Assembly (NCBI GenBank): GCA_964392175.1
Contig: CAYMOJ010000007.1
Span: forward strand, 1-64,000
From: Firm-04 sp964392175
Lineage (GTDB): Bacteria > Bacillota > Clostridia > Oscillospirales > Ruminococcaceae
DNA length: 64,000 nt
Reading direction: 5' to 3'
In this document: one piece after another, positions 15,704-23,626 of the stretch
How positions within the stretch are numbered: the first letter of the stretch is position 1
Layout: each line of letters begins with the position of its first letter
Program-made: the position numbers and the translations under genes
Notes under the pieces: model-generated
What the model saw: only the letters and a program-made list of their open reading frames with translations
Database searches by the model: none
What the model was told of the DNA's origin: nothing

Positions 15704-16594
15704 TTACTCCTGCAATGCTCTGCGCTGCTGACGAATGACCAAGCCAACGACTTCCGGGCCGGAATTACAGGTGACAGTTGCGCCAATTGCCCAATATTGT
15801 GCTGGGGGATACCCCAACTGCTTAGTCAGTTGCGCTGCAAGTTCCTTGGCGAGCGTCTCATTTTTGCCGTGCATGATGACATAGGGCGTGTGGGGAATCA
15901 TGTTTTCACCAGCAATTTTTACCATATAGGGGACGATATGCTGTTCCCCCCGCACTTTTGTCAGTATATTGGATTGGCAATCAACGATACGACAAACAGG
16001 ACGTACTCCCAACAGTTCACCGGCAAAGGCAGCCGCAGCACTTACTCTGCCAGAGCGTTTGACATATTTGAGCGTCAATGGGACAAAATACAAGGCGGCA
16101 GAAGCGACCCAATCTAGGAGATAATCAATGATTTCAGCGCAATCTGCCCCTCTGCGGAGCATTTTTGCGGCCTCTACCACACCATAGCCGTAGGTCGCGG
16201 TGTAATTTCTGCCATCAATGATATGGATGCGCATGGGTCGATCATCGCACATATCCTCGCTGTAAAACTGTGCACGGGCGGCAACCGCGTTATCGTGGGT
16301 TGCTGATCCGCCACCACCGATACTCACATAGATCACATCACTATAGCCCTCTGCATAGAGTCGCACAAAGGTATCGCGCATCTCAAAGGGGGTGATCTGT
16401 GCTGTAGAGGGGTATTCCTGTGCAGCGGTGATCTTCTCATAGAATTCTTCTTTGGTGAAATCCTTCAGCTCACGAGCGCATACACCATCTACGGTGACGG
16501 GAAAGTACAGCATTCCAATGCCAAGCTCCTCAGCGAGCGCGGTAGGAATATCACTGCAAGAGTCTGTCATCAGCTTGATTTTTTCTTTCAGCAT
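15704..16594 (-). CDS. DegV family fatty-acid-binding protein
   Basis: A 296-residue DegV-family protein. These proteins bind a fatty acid and, in many Firmicutes, present it to a fatty acid kinase (FakB role). The N-terminal KLMTDSCSDIP and the middle SIGGGGSATHDNA match the family fatty-acid carboxylate-binding loops, although the usual S-G-T-x-x-S reads GGGGSAT here. LKYVKRSGRVSAAAAFAGELLGVRP is also typical. GAAAGGATC precedes the ATG at 16594. The role in lipid incorporation is inferred from the family; no kinase gene is nearby. Confidence 0.85.
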   Translation of the reverse strand: MLKEKIKLMTDSCSDIPTALAEELGIGMLYFPVTVDGVCARELKDFTKEEFYEKITAAQEYPSTAQITPFEMRDTFVRLYAEGYSDVIYVSIGGGGSATHDNAVAARAQFYSEDMCDDRPMRIHIIDGRNYTATYGYGVVEAAKMLRRGADCAEIIDYLLDWVASAALYFVPLTLKYVKRSGRVSAAAAFAGELLGVRPVCRIVDCQSNILTKVRGEQHIVPYMVKIAGENMIPHTPYVIMHGKNETLAKELAAQLTKQLGYPPAQYWAIGATVTCNSGPEVVGLVIRQQRRALQE

Positions 16595-16654
16595 ATGGAG
16601 ATCCTTTCTGCATCAATGCGTCGATATGCGCATAGCGTCTTGTGTTATTTTATG

Positions 16655-17203
16655 TTATGTTTGGCTGATATCGTATGCACGGGGTGTCTCCGGCTCCCAC
16701 ACAGACTGTGCCATTCTGCCATTGAGGCAAAGCCCCTCAAAGTGATGCTGTCGTAGTACTTCGTAGGCGGCAACGGCAACGGCGTTGGAGATGTTCAGGC
16801 AGCGCAGCGTTTCGCGCATGGGAATGCGCACGCAGCGTTCAGGATGCGCCATGAGGAATGCATCGGAAAGACCGGTATCTTCTCTGCCAAAAAAAAGATA
16901 GGTCTCCTCCGGATAGTTTACCTCGGTGAAGAGCTGCCCGGTTTTTGCCGTAAAATAGAAGTAGGGATTCTGCGTACCGCTTACCTGATTTTGCGCAAAA
17001 AATGCTTCTACATTCGGATAGTGAAAAATTTCCAGTTTATCCCAGTAATCCAGTCCCGCGCGTTTGAGTTTTGACTCCTCGATGGAGAAGCCCAGCGGAT
17101 GGATGAGGTGCAATCTTGCACCTGTAACGGCACAGGTGCGAGCAATGCTGCCGGTATTCTGTGGGATTCTCGGCTCCACCAGTACCAGATTCAGTCTTGG
17201 CAA
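16655..17203 (-). CDS. trmL: tRNA (cytidine/uridine-34-2'-O)-methyltransferase
   Basis: A 182-residue SPOUT methyltransferase that methylates the wobble ribose of certain tRNA-Leu species using S-adenosylmethionine. Motif 1 is NLVLVEPRIPQNTGSIARTC, motif 2 is YLFFGREDTGL, and motif 3 is VRIPM...RCLNISNAVAVAAYE, which forms the trefoil knot. The length is slightly over the usual 150-160 residues because of a C-terminal tail of about 15 residues. GAAAGGAG precedes the ATG. It is a single gene on the minus strand, divergent from the small gene at 17309. Confidence 0.88.
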   Translation of the reverse strand: MPRLNLVLVEPRIPQNTGSIARTCAVTGARLHLIHPLGFSIEESKLKRAGLDYWDKLEIFHYPNVEAFFAQNQVSGTQNPYFYFTAKTGQLFTEVNYPEETYLFFGREDTGLSDAFLMAHPERCVRIPMRETLRCLNISNAVAVAAYEVLRQHHFEGLCLNGRMAQSVWEPETPRAYDISQT

Positions 17204-17308
17204 GAGATCGACTCCTTTCGGTTATGCGTTTTCGGAAAATACTCCCTTGCATAGTCGTCTGTGCGTGAGGGAATGCTGTGATCAGCAGAGCAAGGAAGGA
17301 GATTGAGC

Positions 17309-17488
17309 ATGATGCAATACAAAGCATTGGCAAAGGGCGTTGCCCTTGGTGTGACAGCAGGTACTGTAGGGTACTTTATTCTACAGGCAAGTGCTGGTGA
17401 AAAAAATCGTTTGAAGCGCCGCACAATGCGTGCCGTACAGGCAATGGGTGATGTTTGGGACAGCGTTTCAGATATGCTGCATATGTAG
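17309..17488 (+). CDS. Small YtxH-like membrane protein
   Basis: A 59-residue protein with one membrane segment (about residues 8-27, ALAKGVALGVTAGTVGYFIL) followed by a basic stretch (KNRLKRRTMRA) and an amphipathic tail. The layout resembles YtxH-type small membrane proteins, which have no settled function. GGAG lies seven bases before the ATG at 17309; a TTG two codons upstream is too close to it. No partner gene is evident. Confidence 0.55.
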   Translation: MMQYKALAKGVALGVTAGTVGYFILQASAGEKNRLKRRTMRAVQAMGDVWDSVSDMLHM

Positions 17489-17551
17489 TGCTTCCGTTTT
17501 TATGCAGTGTCACAGAGTGCGACTGACTGCTTGAACAATATGCAGCATTGA

Positions 17552-17977
17552 TTAGTGCTGCGCGTTTGCTTTACGGTAGCCCATATAGCTTTCCAGGATC
17601 AGCACGGCGGCAACCGCATCGACCACAGCCTTACGCTTTTTGCCACGCGTATTGGTTTCGTTGAGGATACGGTGTGCCGAGACGGTTGTGCAGCGTTCAT
17701 CCCAAAGCGTGACAGGAAGCTGTGTCAACTCACGCAGAAGTGCCGCAAATGCCTCACATTTTTGCGCGCGTTCGCCGCAGCTTCCGTCCATATTCTTGGG
17801 GTGTCCCACTACAATTTCTTCCGCATGGGCAGAGAGTGCTGCCTGTGCGGTTTTTTCTGCGCAAAGTTGAAAATCAGGCTCAGTTAGTACACCATGGGGC
17901 GAGGCAAGCAGTTCCGTTTTGTCACAAGTCGCCCAACCTGTGCGTACATCCCCAAAATCGACTGCAAACAGAATCAT
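17552..17977 (-). CDS. yqgF: RuvX/YqgF-family putative Holliday junction resolvase
   Basis: A 141-residue protein of the YqgF family, with an RNase H-like fold, essential in many bacteria and implicated in 16S rRNA 5' processing or Holliday junction cleavage. The motif AVDFGDVRTGWA carries the first catalytic Asp, VVGHPKNMDGS follows, LWDERCTT carries the Glu, and the closing D is in VVDAVAAVLILE. GAAAGGAGGAAAC supports the ATG at 17977. That start overlaps the phosphatase gene by four bases, so it is the last gene of the pyrF-pyrK-pyrD operon. Confidence 0.88.
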   Translation of the reverse strand: MILFAVDFGDVRTGWATCDKTELLASPHGVLTEPDFQLCAEKTAQAALSAHAEEIVVGHPKNMDGSCGERAQKCEAFAALLRELTQLPVTLWDERCTTVSAHRILNETNTRGKKRKAVVDAVAAVLILESYMGYRKANAQH

Positions 17978-18657
17978 GTGTCGGTTTCCTCCTTTGCGGT
18001 CTCGTATCTGCACCATTGCGAGCGACGTAGCGTGGAATACTCGGCAGGCAGATGCGATGCATCGTTCTTGAAGATCAGTTTCCATCCGGTGTCGGTATCA
18101 TATTCTACCAGAGACACTGCTGTATTGTCCGCCCAGCCCACATCAGCAAGACGCTCAGCATTGCAAAATTCTACGAAGCACAGAAAATTGCGGAGAGCAC
18201 AGCCGTGAGAAACAATGGCGACAGTCTGCCCGGGGTGCTCGTTGGCAATGTGAGTGACCGCTTTTGTTATGCGATGCCACACATTGTTCATGCTTTCACC
18301 GTTGGGCGCTTGAAAACGCCACATTTCACCTGTCCACAGTTCATATTCAGCAGGAAAGGCATCCGGCAGAGCACACCACGGCTTGCCCTCCCAATCGCCA
18401 CCGTTGATCTCATGCAGGGCGTACTCCTCATATATGGGCAAATTGTGGTATCGATTGACTGCCATGGCGGTCTGCTTTGCACGCAGATAGGGGCTTGTAT
18501 AGATCGCGTCCAATGGAATTTCGCCAAAGCGATGTGAAAGATATGCAAGTTGTTGTCTTCCTTTTTCGGTGATCTGTGTTTGTGTGCAGCCTTGAAAAAA
18601 CTCGTTGGCGTTCCCTTCTGCTTCGGCGTGGCGCACCAGATACACTCTGGTTACCAC
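17974..18657 (-). CDS. Histidine phosphatase family protein
   Basis: A 227-residue phosphoglycerate-mutase-like phosphatase. The catalytic motif LVRHAEAEGN is at residues 7-16, the second Arg lies in SPYLRAKQTA, Glu in EEYALHEINGGDWEG, and the second His in IVSHGCALRN. All four catalytic positions of the family are present. The substrate is not predictable from sequence. Its start overlaps the end of pyrD by seven bases and its end overlaps yqgF by four, so it is translated within the pyrimidine operon. Confidence 0.85.
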   Translation of the reverse strand: MVTRVYLVRHAEAEGNANEFFQGCTQTQITEKGRQQLAYLSHRFGEIPLDAIYTSPYLRAKQTAMAVNRYHNLPIYEEYALHEINGGDWEGKPWCALPDAFPAEYELWTGEMWRFQAPNGESMNNVWHRITKAVTHIANEHPGQTVAIVSHGCALRNFLCFVEFCNAERLADVGWADNTAVSLVEYDTDTGWKLIFKNDASHLPAEYSTLRRSQWCRYETAKEETDT

Positions 18658-19562
18658 GGACGCATCGTGCCGATCAGTTCAGCGGCGGTTTGGATGTTGT
18701 TTTCGTCCAGCCATTGATTCAGTTCGTGAATGATGCGTACGGGTGCGTAGGGGTCAGTCAGCACGGCAGTGCCAACCTGCACGGCAGATGCCCCTGCCAT
18801 CATCAGTTCGGCGGCATCCTTACCACTTGCCACGCCACCCATACCAATGATGGGAATTTTGACGGCATTGGCAACCTGCCACACCATACGCACGGCGACA
18901 GGGAACACGGCAGGGCCGGAAAGCCCACCGGTATTGTTCTTGAGAATTGGGCGGCGCGTGCGCAGATCAATGCGCATACCCAGTAACGTATTGATGAGTG
19001 AAACTGCATCAGCGCCCTCGGCTTCTACCGCCTTGGCGATCTCTGTGATGTCTGTGACATTGGGTGATAGCTTGACCACCAATGGTTTTGTGGTTGCTTT
19101 GCGTACAGCTCTGACCATGGAGGCTGCTGTATCTGCCTGCGCACCAAATGCCAGGCCACCGTTTTTCACATTGGGGCAAGAGATGTTCAATTCCAGCATA
19201 TGGACATCGGTCTTATCCAGCTTTGCAGCGGATGCAGCACAGGCTTCGGGAGAAGACCCTGCAAAGTTTGCGAGGATCACCGTATCCTGCTGCAAAAGCC
19301 ACGGTAATTCGGATTGCAAAAAGGCTTCCATGCCGGGATTTTGTAATCCAACCGAATTGAGCATACCGGCAGGTGTTTCCGCGATACGAGGGGCGGGATT
19401 GCCGTTTTGCTTTTGGGGCGTTGTACCTTTTGCCGCGATGCCGCCCAACAGTGAAAGTGGATAATATTGTGCGTATTCTCTTCCGTAGCCGAACACGCCT
19501 GAGGCGGGAATAATCGGATTTTTAAATGCCACATCGCATACTTTGACAGACAAATCAGCCAT
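18651..19562 (-). CDS. pyrD: Dihydroorotate dehydrogenase B, catalytic subunit
   Basis: A 303-residue class 1B enzyme (PyrDB) oxidising dihydroorotate to orotate in UMP synthesis, with FMN. Family motifs: ASGVFGYG, GLQNPG, NISCPNVKNGG, the catalytic Cys in that loop, VKLSPNVTDI, INTLLGMRID, GGLSGPA and IIGMGGVASG. The true start is the ATG at 19562, which overlaps the pyrK stop (ATGGCTGA); the open frame upstream is pyrK sequence in another frame. The overlap implies coupled, equal production of the two subunits, which form a heterotetramer. Confidence 0.93.
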   Translation of the reverse strand: MADLSVKVCDVAFKNPIIPASGVFGYGREYAQYYPLSLLGGIAAKGTTPQKQNGNPAPRIAETPAGMLNSVGLQNPGMEAFLQSELPWLLQQDTVILANFAGSSPEACAASAAKLDKTDVHMLELNISCPNVKNGGLAFGAQADTAASMVRAVRKATTKPLVVKLSPNVTDITEIAKAVEAEGADAVSLINTLLGMRIDLRTRRPILKNNTGGLSGPAVFPVAVRMVWQVANAVKIPIIGMGGVASGKDAAELMMAGASAVQVGTAVLTDPYAPVRIIHELNQWLDENNIQTAAELIGTMRPW

Positions 19563-20358
19563 TCCAGACCACCCTTTCCGCGTCAAATACAGGGCCGTCT
19601 TTGCAGACATGACCTGCGTGAATGCTGCCGTCAGTGAGGTAGAGATTGCAGGCACACACCAGACAGGCACCCACACCGCAACCCATACGTTCTTCCAGAG
19701 AAACCTCGCAGCGCACATCGTTTTCTTTTGCAAGAGCGGCAACGGCTCTCAGCATGGGCATAGGGCCACAAGCATATATGATATCTATTTTTTTCTCGTG
19801 GAGCAGTGCTGCCAGTGGCTCGGTAACCAAACCGTGGTGTCCTGCTGAGCCGTCGTCAGTACAGAGTAGTGTATCTGCACCCGTTTCTGCGAAGTCTTTT
19901 TGCAAAATAGCAGCCCCTTGATTACGAAAGCCGCTGATCACAGTGGCGTTTTTTTCATAATGCTGTGCCAACGGCAGCATGGGAGGTGTACCGATGCCGC
20001 CTCCGATCATCACGGCGGTGGCAGAGGGATCCATCAGAGTAAAGCCGTGACCTAATGGCCCGAGGAGATTGACTGTATCCCCCGCTTTAATCTGCGAGAG
20101 AGCCTTTGTACCATCGCCTCTTACCTCAAATACCAGTCGCAATGTGCCTGCTTGCTTGTCAATCTCACAAATGGAGATAGGGCGACGCAGGGTATAGTTG
20201 CCATCCGGCAGCAGATGTACAAATTGACCTGCCTGTGCCTTTGCAGCAACAGCGGGACAGTCAATGATCATGCTCCACACGGTCATATTGAGCTGCGTCA
20301 TGCTGCGCACGGGATATCGCAGGTTGGGCAGTGGATAGGCTTGTTCATTCATACACAT
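19555..20358 (-). CDS. pyrK: Dihydroorotate dehydrogenase B, electron transfer subunit
   Basis: A 267-residue FAD and 2Fe-2S protein that passes electrons from PyrDB to NAD+. The FAD-binding RRPISICEID (about residue 58), the NAD-binding IGGGIGTPPMLPLA, and the cluster motif EERMGCGVGACLVCAC with a later CKDG supply the expected four cysteines. CGGAGCG precedes the ATG at 20358; the ATG two codons later is an alternative. It lies 17 bases after pyrF. Confidence 0.93.
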   Translation of the reverse strand: MCMNEQAYPLPNLRYPVRSMTQLNMTVWSMIIDCPAVAAKAQAGQFVHLLPDGNYTLRRPISICEIDKQAGTLRLVFEVRGDGTKALSQIKAGDTVNLLGPLGHGFTLMDPSATAVMIGGGIGTPPMLPLAQHYEKNATVISGFRNQGAAILQKDFAETGADTLLCTDDGSAGHHGLVTEPLAALLHEKKIDIIYACGPMPMLRAVAALAKENDVRCEVSLEERMGCGVGACLVCACNLYLTDGSIHAGHVCKDGPVFDAERVVWNG

Positions 20359-20375
20359 GATTTCACGCTCCGTTT

Positions 20376-21299
20376 TCAGCCGATTTTGATATAGGTCATG
20401 AGATCATCACGCATACGGATTGCTTCACGGCGTGCAGCACCCGCGAAATCGCGCTCATCGCACTGTTCTTTTTTGTATGCGCAAAGAATGGCGCGGGAGC
20501 TGTTGACGATAGCACCCAAGCCGTTTTTGTCAAAGCCGCCTGCAATACCCGCTGCACCGCCACCCTGCGCGCCATAGCCGGGTACAAGGAACATGGTATG
20601 GGGCATTCTTTTGCGAAGAGAGACCAATTGTTCCGGGTAAGTAGCGCCCACCACAGCACCGACTGCGCTATAGCCGTATGCACCGATGGTATCTGCCCCC
20701 CACTCTTCGCACTTATCGCCCATTCTGGCATATAGTGGCTCGCCATCGATGAGCAGATCCTGAAACTCGCCGGAAGAAGGATTCGAGGTTTTGCAGAGGA
20801 CAAAAATGCCTCTATCGCGTTGTTTACAGACCGGTAGCAGCGGTGCAATACCATCCGTGCCCAGATAACCATTGACTGTCAGTGCATCTGCGCCGAAAGG
20901 CTCACACTCACTCTCACCAATCTTACAGGAGCCGAGGTGTGCGGCGGTATAGGCTTCCATTGTGGCACCGATATCATTGCGCTTGCCGTCAGTGATGACA
21001 TACATACCGCGTAGTCTTGCATAGCGGATCGTACGCTCCATGGTTTTGACGCCGTGGTGGCCATACATTTCATAGTAAGCGGCTTGCAGCTTCACGGCTG
21101 GTACGATATCGCAGACTGCGTCAATGATCTGCTGATTGTATTTGAAAATCGCCTTAGCGGCAGCTTTCAGTGTTTCACCGTCCTCATCAAGGAAGGATTT
21201 TTTTAGATACTCCGGGACATATTCGAGCTTTGGATCAAGACCCGCAACGGTGGGGTTCTTCATGTTGATGATTTTAGAAATCAGGCGGTCAAAAGACAT
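20376..21299 (-). CDS. pyrF: Orotidine 5'-phosphate decarboxylase
   Basis: A 307-residue OMP decarboxylase of the longer (type 2) subfamily, catalysing the last step of UMP synthesis. The catalytic DGKRND motif follows the strand GMYVITD, with GLDPKLEYVP near the N terminus and VPGYGAQGG, the phosphate loop. The ATG at 21299 is preceded by GGAGGAACTATT; the upstream in-frame extension overlaps the promoter at 21374-21403. First gene of pyrF-pyrK-pyrD-phosphatase-yqgF. Confidence 0.93.
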   Translation of the reverse strand: MSFDRLISKIINMKNPTVAGLDPKLEYVPEYLKKSFLDEDGETLKAAAKAIFKYNQQIIDAVCDIVPAVKLQAAYYEMYGHHGVKTMERTIRYARLRGMYVITDGKRNDIGATMEAYTAAHLGSCKIGESECEPFGADALTVNGYLGTDGIAPLLPVCKQRDRGIFVLCKTSNPSSGEFQDLLIDGEPLYARMGDKCEEWGADTIGAYGYSAVGAVVGATYPEQLVSLRKRMPHTMFLVPGYGAQGGGAAGIAGGFDKNGLGAIVNSSRAILCAYKKEQCDERDFAGAARREAIRMRDDLMTYIKIG

Positions 21300-21373
21300 A
21301 ATAGTTCCTCCATTCGCGCTATAGATTTTTTTCTGTGGTTGGCATTTGCCCATGCACACAATTGTACACATAC

Positions 21374-21403
21374 ATTATATCATAATCAAGCCGGCATCGT
21401 CAA
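21374..21403 (-). promoter_or_regulatory. Promoter of the pyrimidine operon
   Basis: On the minus strand TTGACG and TATAAT are separated by 18 bases. The start of pyrF lies about 75 bases downstream. No PyrR-type attenuator hairpin was recognised in the short leader. Confidence 0.6.
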
Positions 21404-21487
21404 GCGTTCGTGGAAAATACCCTGAATTTTTTACCGCGTGATGCAACCCATCTGCAAGATAATCATAAAAAACGGCAAGGAATACGC

Positions 21488-21516
21488 TTGTCAGCGACGC
21501 GGACTGCTGATATAAT
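21488..21516 (+). promoter_or_regulatory. Promoter of the GH5 dockerin enzyme gene
   Basis: TTGTCA and TATAAT are separated by exactly 17 bases, 66 bases before the ATG at 21583. It is divergent from the pyrimidine operon promoter. Confidence 0.7.
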
Positions 21517-21582
21517 AAAAAATACGGCTTATGTACTCTAAGGGGGAGTGACAATTTCAGCCGACAGGAAGGAGTTTGATTT

Positions 21583-23307
21583 ATGTTCGATCGTACAAAA
21601 AACCGCAAGCTTGGGCTTGCAACTGTGCTGTGCCTACTTTCGGCACAGATTGCAGCACTGCCCTCACAGGCAGCAACCTTTACCGGCACACCCATTTCCG
21701 AATGCAATTATGTGAAAAGCTATGGCACACAGGTGAATGAGGATGTCTCCCTGGAAACCTCTTTGCAGGAGATTGGTGTACCCGCCAATGCAACGGTAGA
21801 AGAGATTTGGGTGAATGTCAGCGGGGAAGCAGGCAAGAATATCATGCCTGCCATTGGCTATACCGCTAATGGCTACAACGAAGAGAATTGGTATTCCGAT
21901 TCCATGATCATTGCTGAGGCGAACGGCACTGTCGTGTTTGATATTCCGGAGGAATACCCCGTGGAAAATGCCTTCCAAGTGCAATTCTGGTGGGGTGATA
22001 TCGACGAAATGACTGTAGAGAGCATCGGCGTAAAGGTACTGGGAGGCGATGCAGATATCCTTGGCGATTTGAATGCTGACGATGCAGTCAGTATTGCTGA
22101 TGTTGTCGCTATGGTGCGCTATCTGACCGAGAACATGGGTGTGCTTGCACCGCAGAATGCTGATCTTGACGGAGATGGCGATATCGATACCGTTGACCTT
22201 ACGCTCCTCAAGCGCGGCATCATGGATGGATCTCTTGGCACAACCGAATCGGATGAGCCTGTACAGGGTGGCGAGGGCTTTGATCAGACCGCTATGGAGT
22301 TTGTGGCAAACCTGCAGTTGGGCTGGAGCCTTGGCAATACGCTGGATGCCACCAGTGACTACGCAAGCAGTGCATACGGCTTTGAAACCGCATGGGGCTG
22401 CCCATATACCACAAAAGCGATGATCGATGCCGTGAAAGAAGCAGGATTCAATACGGTGCGAATCCCTGTAAGTTGGGGACAGAAAATGGGCAGCGCACCG
22501 GATTACAAGGTCAGCGAAGAGTGGATGAACCGCGTGTATGAGGTCGTTGGCTATGTACTGGAAAACGATATGTATTGTATCATTAACAGCCATCACGATA
22601 CGGATTGGCAGGTGCCCTCTTACAGCAATCTGGATGCGCAAAAGGCGCAATTGACTGCCCTGTGGACGCAGATCGGGCAGAAATTTGCAAACTGTGACGA
22701 GCATTTGATTTTTGAAACGCTCAACGAACCGCGACTGGTTGGTCATGCCGATGAGTGGAACGGCGGCACTGCCGAGGCCAGAGCAGTGGTGAATGAAATG
22801 AATGCCACCTGCCTTGCTGCGATTCGCGCCAGCGGCGGCAACAATGATAAACGTTTTGTGGTGATGCCCGGCTATTGTGCCTCTCCGATTGCGACCGTGA
22901 TCAACGATATGGTTCTGCCCGATGACGATCACCTGATCGTTTCCATTCACGCGTACACGCCCTATAATTTTGCGCTGAACACCGGCGGTACTTCCAGCTG
23001 GGATATCAACAGCGACTCTTATGAGATCGTGCAGAACTTTGAGCGCGTGAAAGCCAAGTTTATCGACAATGGTATTCCTGTGATTGTTGGCGAGTTCGGA
23101 GCACTGAATAAAAACAATGATTCCGAGCGCGCAGAATGGGCTGAGTATTATATCAAAACTGCTACTTCCTATGGAATCCCCTGTATTTGGTGGGATAACA
23201 ACGCTTTTAATGGCAGTGGCGAAAACTTTGGCTTGATCAATCGCAGTTCCTGTACAGTGCAGTATCCTGAGGTTATGAATGCTTTGCTTCGCGGATTAAA
23301 CGGTTGA
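21583..23307 (+). CDS. GH5 endoglucanase-like enzyme with internal dockerin
   Basis: A 574-residue secreted, likely cellulosomal enzyme. Order: signal peptide (1-31); an N-terminal beta-rich module (about 35-153) resembling carbohydrate-binding modules; a dockerin (about 159-217) with two calcium loops, DLNADDAVSIAD and DLDGDGDIDTVD; then a GH5 catalytic domain (about 235-573). The acid/base is Glu382 in ETLNEP and the nucleophile Glu504 in VIVGEFGA. GWSLGNTLDA and SHHDTDW fit subfamily GH5_4, active on beta-1,4-glucans and xyloglucan. An internal dockerin is less common than a terminal one. GAAGGAG precedes the ATG. Exact substrate is inferred. Confidence 0.88.
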   Translation: MFDRTKNRKLGLATVLCLLSAQIAALPSQAATFTGTPISECNYVKSYGTQVNEDVSLETSLQEIGVPANATVEEIWVNVSGEAGKNIMPAIGYTANGYNEENWYSDSMIIAEANGTVVFDIPEEYPVENAFQVQFWWGDIDEMTVESIGVKVLGGDADILGDLNADDAVSIADVVAMVRYLTENMGVLAPQNADLDGDGDIDTVDLTLLKRGIMDGSLGTTESDEPVQGGEGFDQTAMEFVANLQLGWSLGNTLDATSDYASSAYGFETAWGCPYTTKAMIDAVKEAGFNTVRIPVSWGQKMGSAPDYKVSEEWMNRVYEVVGYVLENDMYCIINSHHDTDWQVPSYSNLDAQKAQLTALWTQIGQKFANCDEHLIFETLNEPRLVGHADEWNGGTAEARAVVNEMNATCLAAIRASGGNNDKRFVVMPGYCASPIATVINDMVLPDDDHLIVSIHAYTPYNFALNTGGTSSWDINSDSYEIVQNFERVKAKFIDNGIPVIVGEFGALNKNNDSERAEWAEYYIKTATSYGIPCIWWDNNAFNGSGENFGLINRSSCTVQYPEVMNALLRGLNG

Positions 23308-23326
23308 GCAGCGCAATCATAAATGT

Positions 23327-23366
23327 GAAAAAGCGAGGCTGATTTTGATATCAGTCTCGCTTTTTT
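23327..23366 (+). terminator. Terminator of the GH5 dockerin enzyme gene
   Basis: AAAAGCGAGGCTGAT pairs with ATCAGTCTCGCTTTT with one G-T pair and a short loop, followed by more T residues. It lies about 20 bases after the stop codon. Confidence 0.85.
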
Positions 23367-23517
23367 CTGTGACTTTGGTAGCGGAATTTGCAGCAGATAT
23401 CGCAGAGCGGTGGCTTCCGATGTCACATGGCTGCGGTGGCTCTTGTTTGAATTGCCGATATTAACTTAAATGATGGGCTGCGTTATCTCTTTTTTAGGCA
23501 AATAAGCGAAAAAGGTA

Positions 23518-23546
23518 TTGACTTTTATACAGAGATTTCGTATAAT
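23518..23546 (+). promoter_or_regulatory. Promoter of the mannanase-like gene
   Basis: TTGACT and TATAAT are separated by exactly 17 bases, 80 bases before the ATG at 23627. The rest of the gap 23367-23517 shows no gene or recognisable element. Confidence 0.75.
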
Positions 23547-23626
23547 GAAAGCTGTAGGGTAGCCGTTCTTGAGATGGCTGCCGTATGAGGGGTATCTATG
23601 GCAACATGAAAAAAGGAGAATGAAGT

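Noticed and set aside
21664..22950. A 428-residue minus-strand frame across the GH5 cellulase-like gene.
   Set aside because: Antisense shadow of a recognisable GH5 gene.
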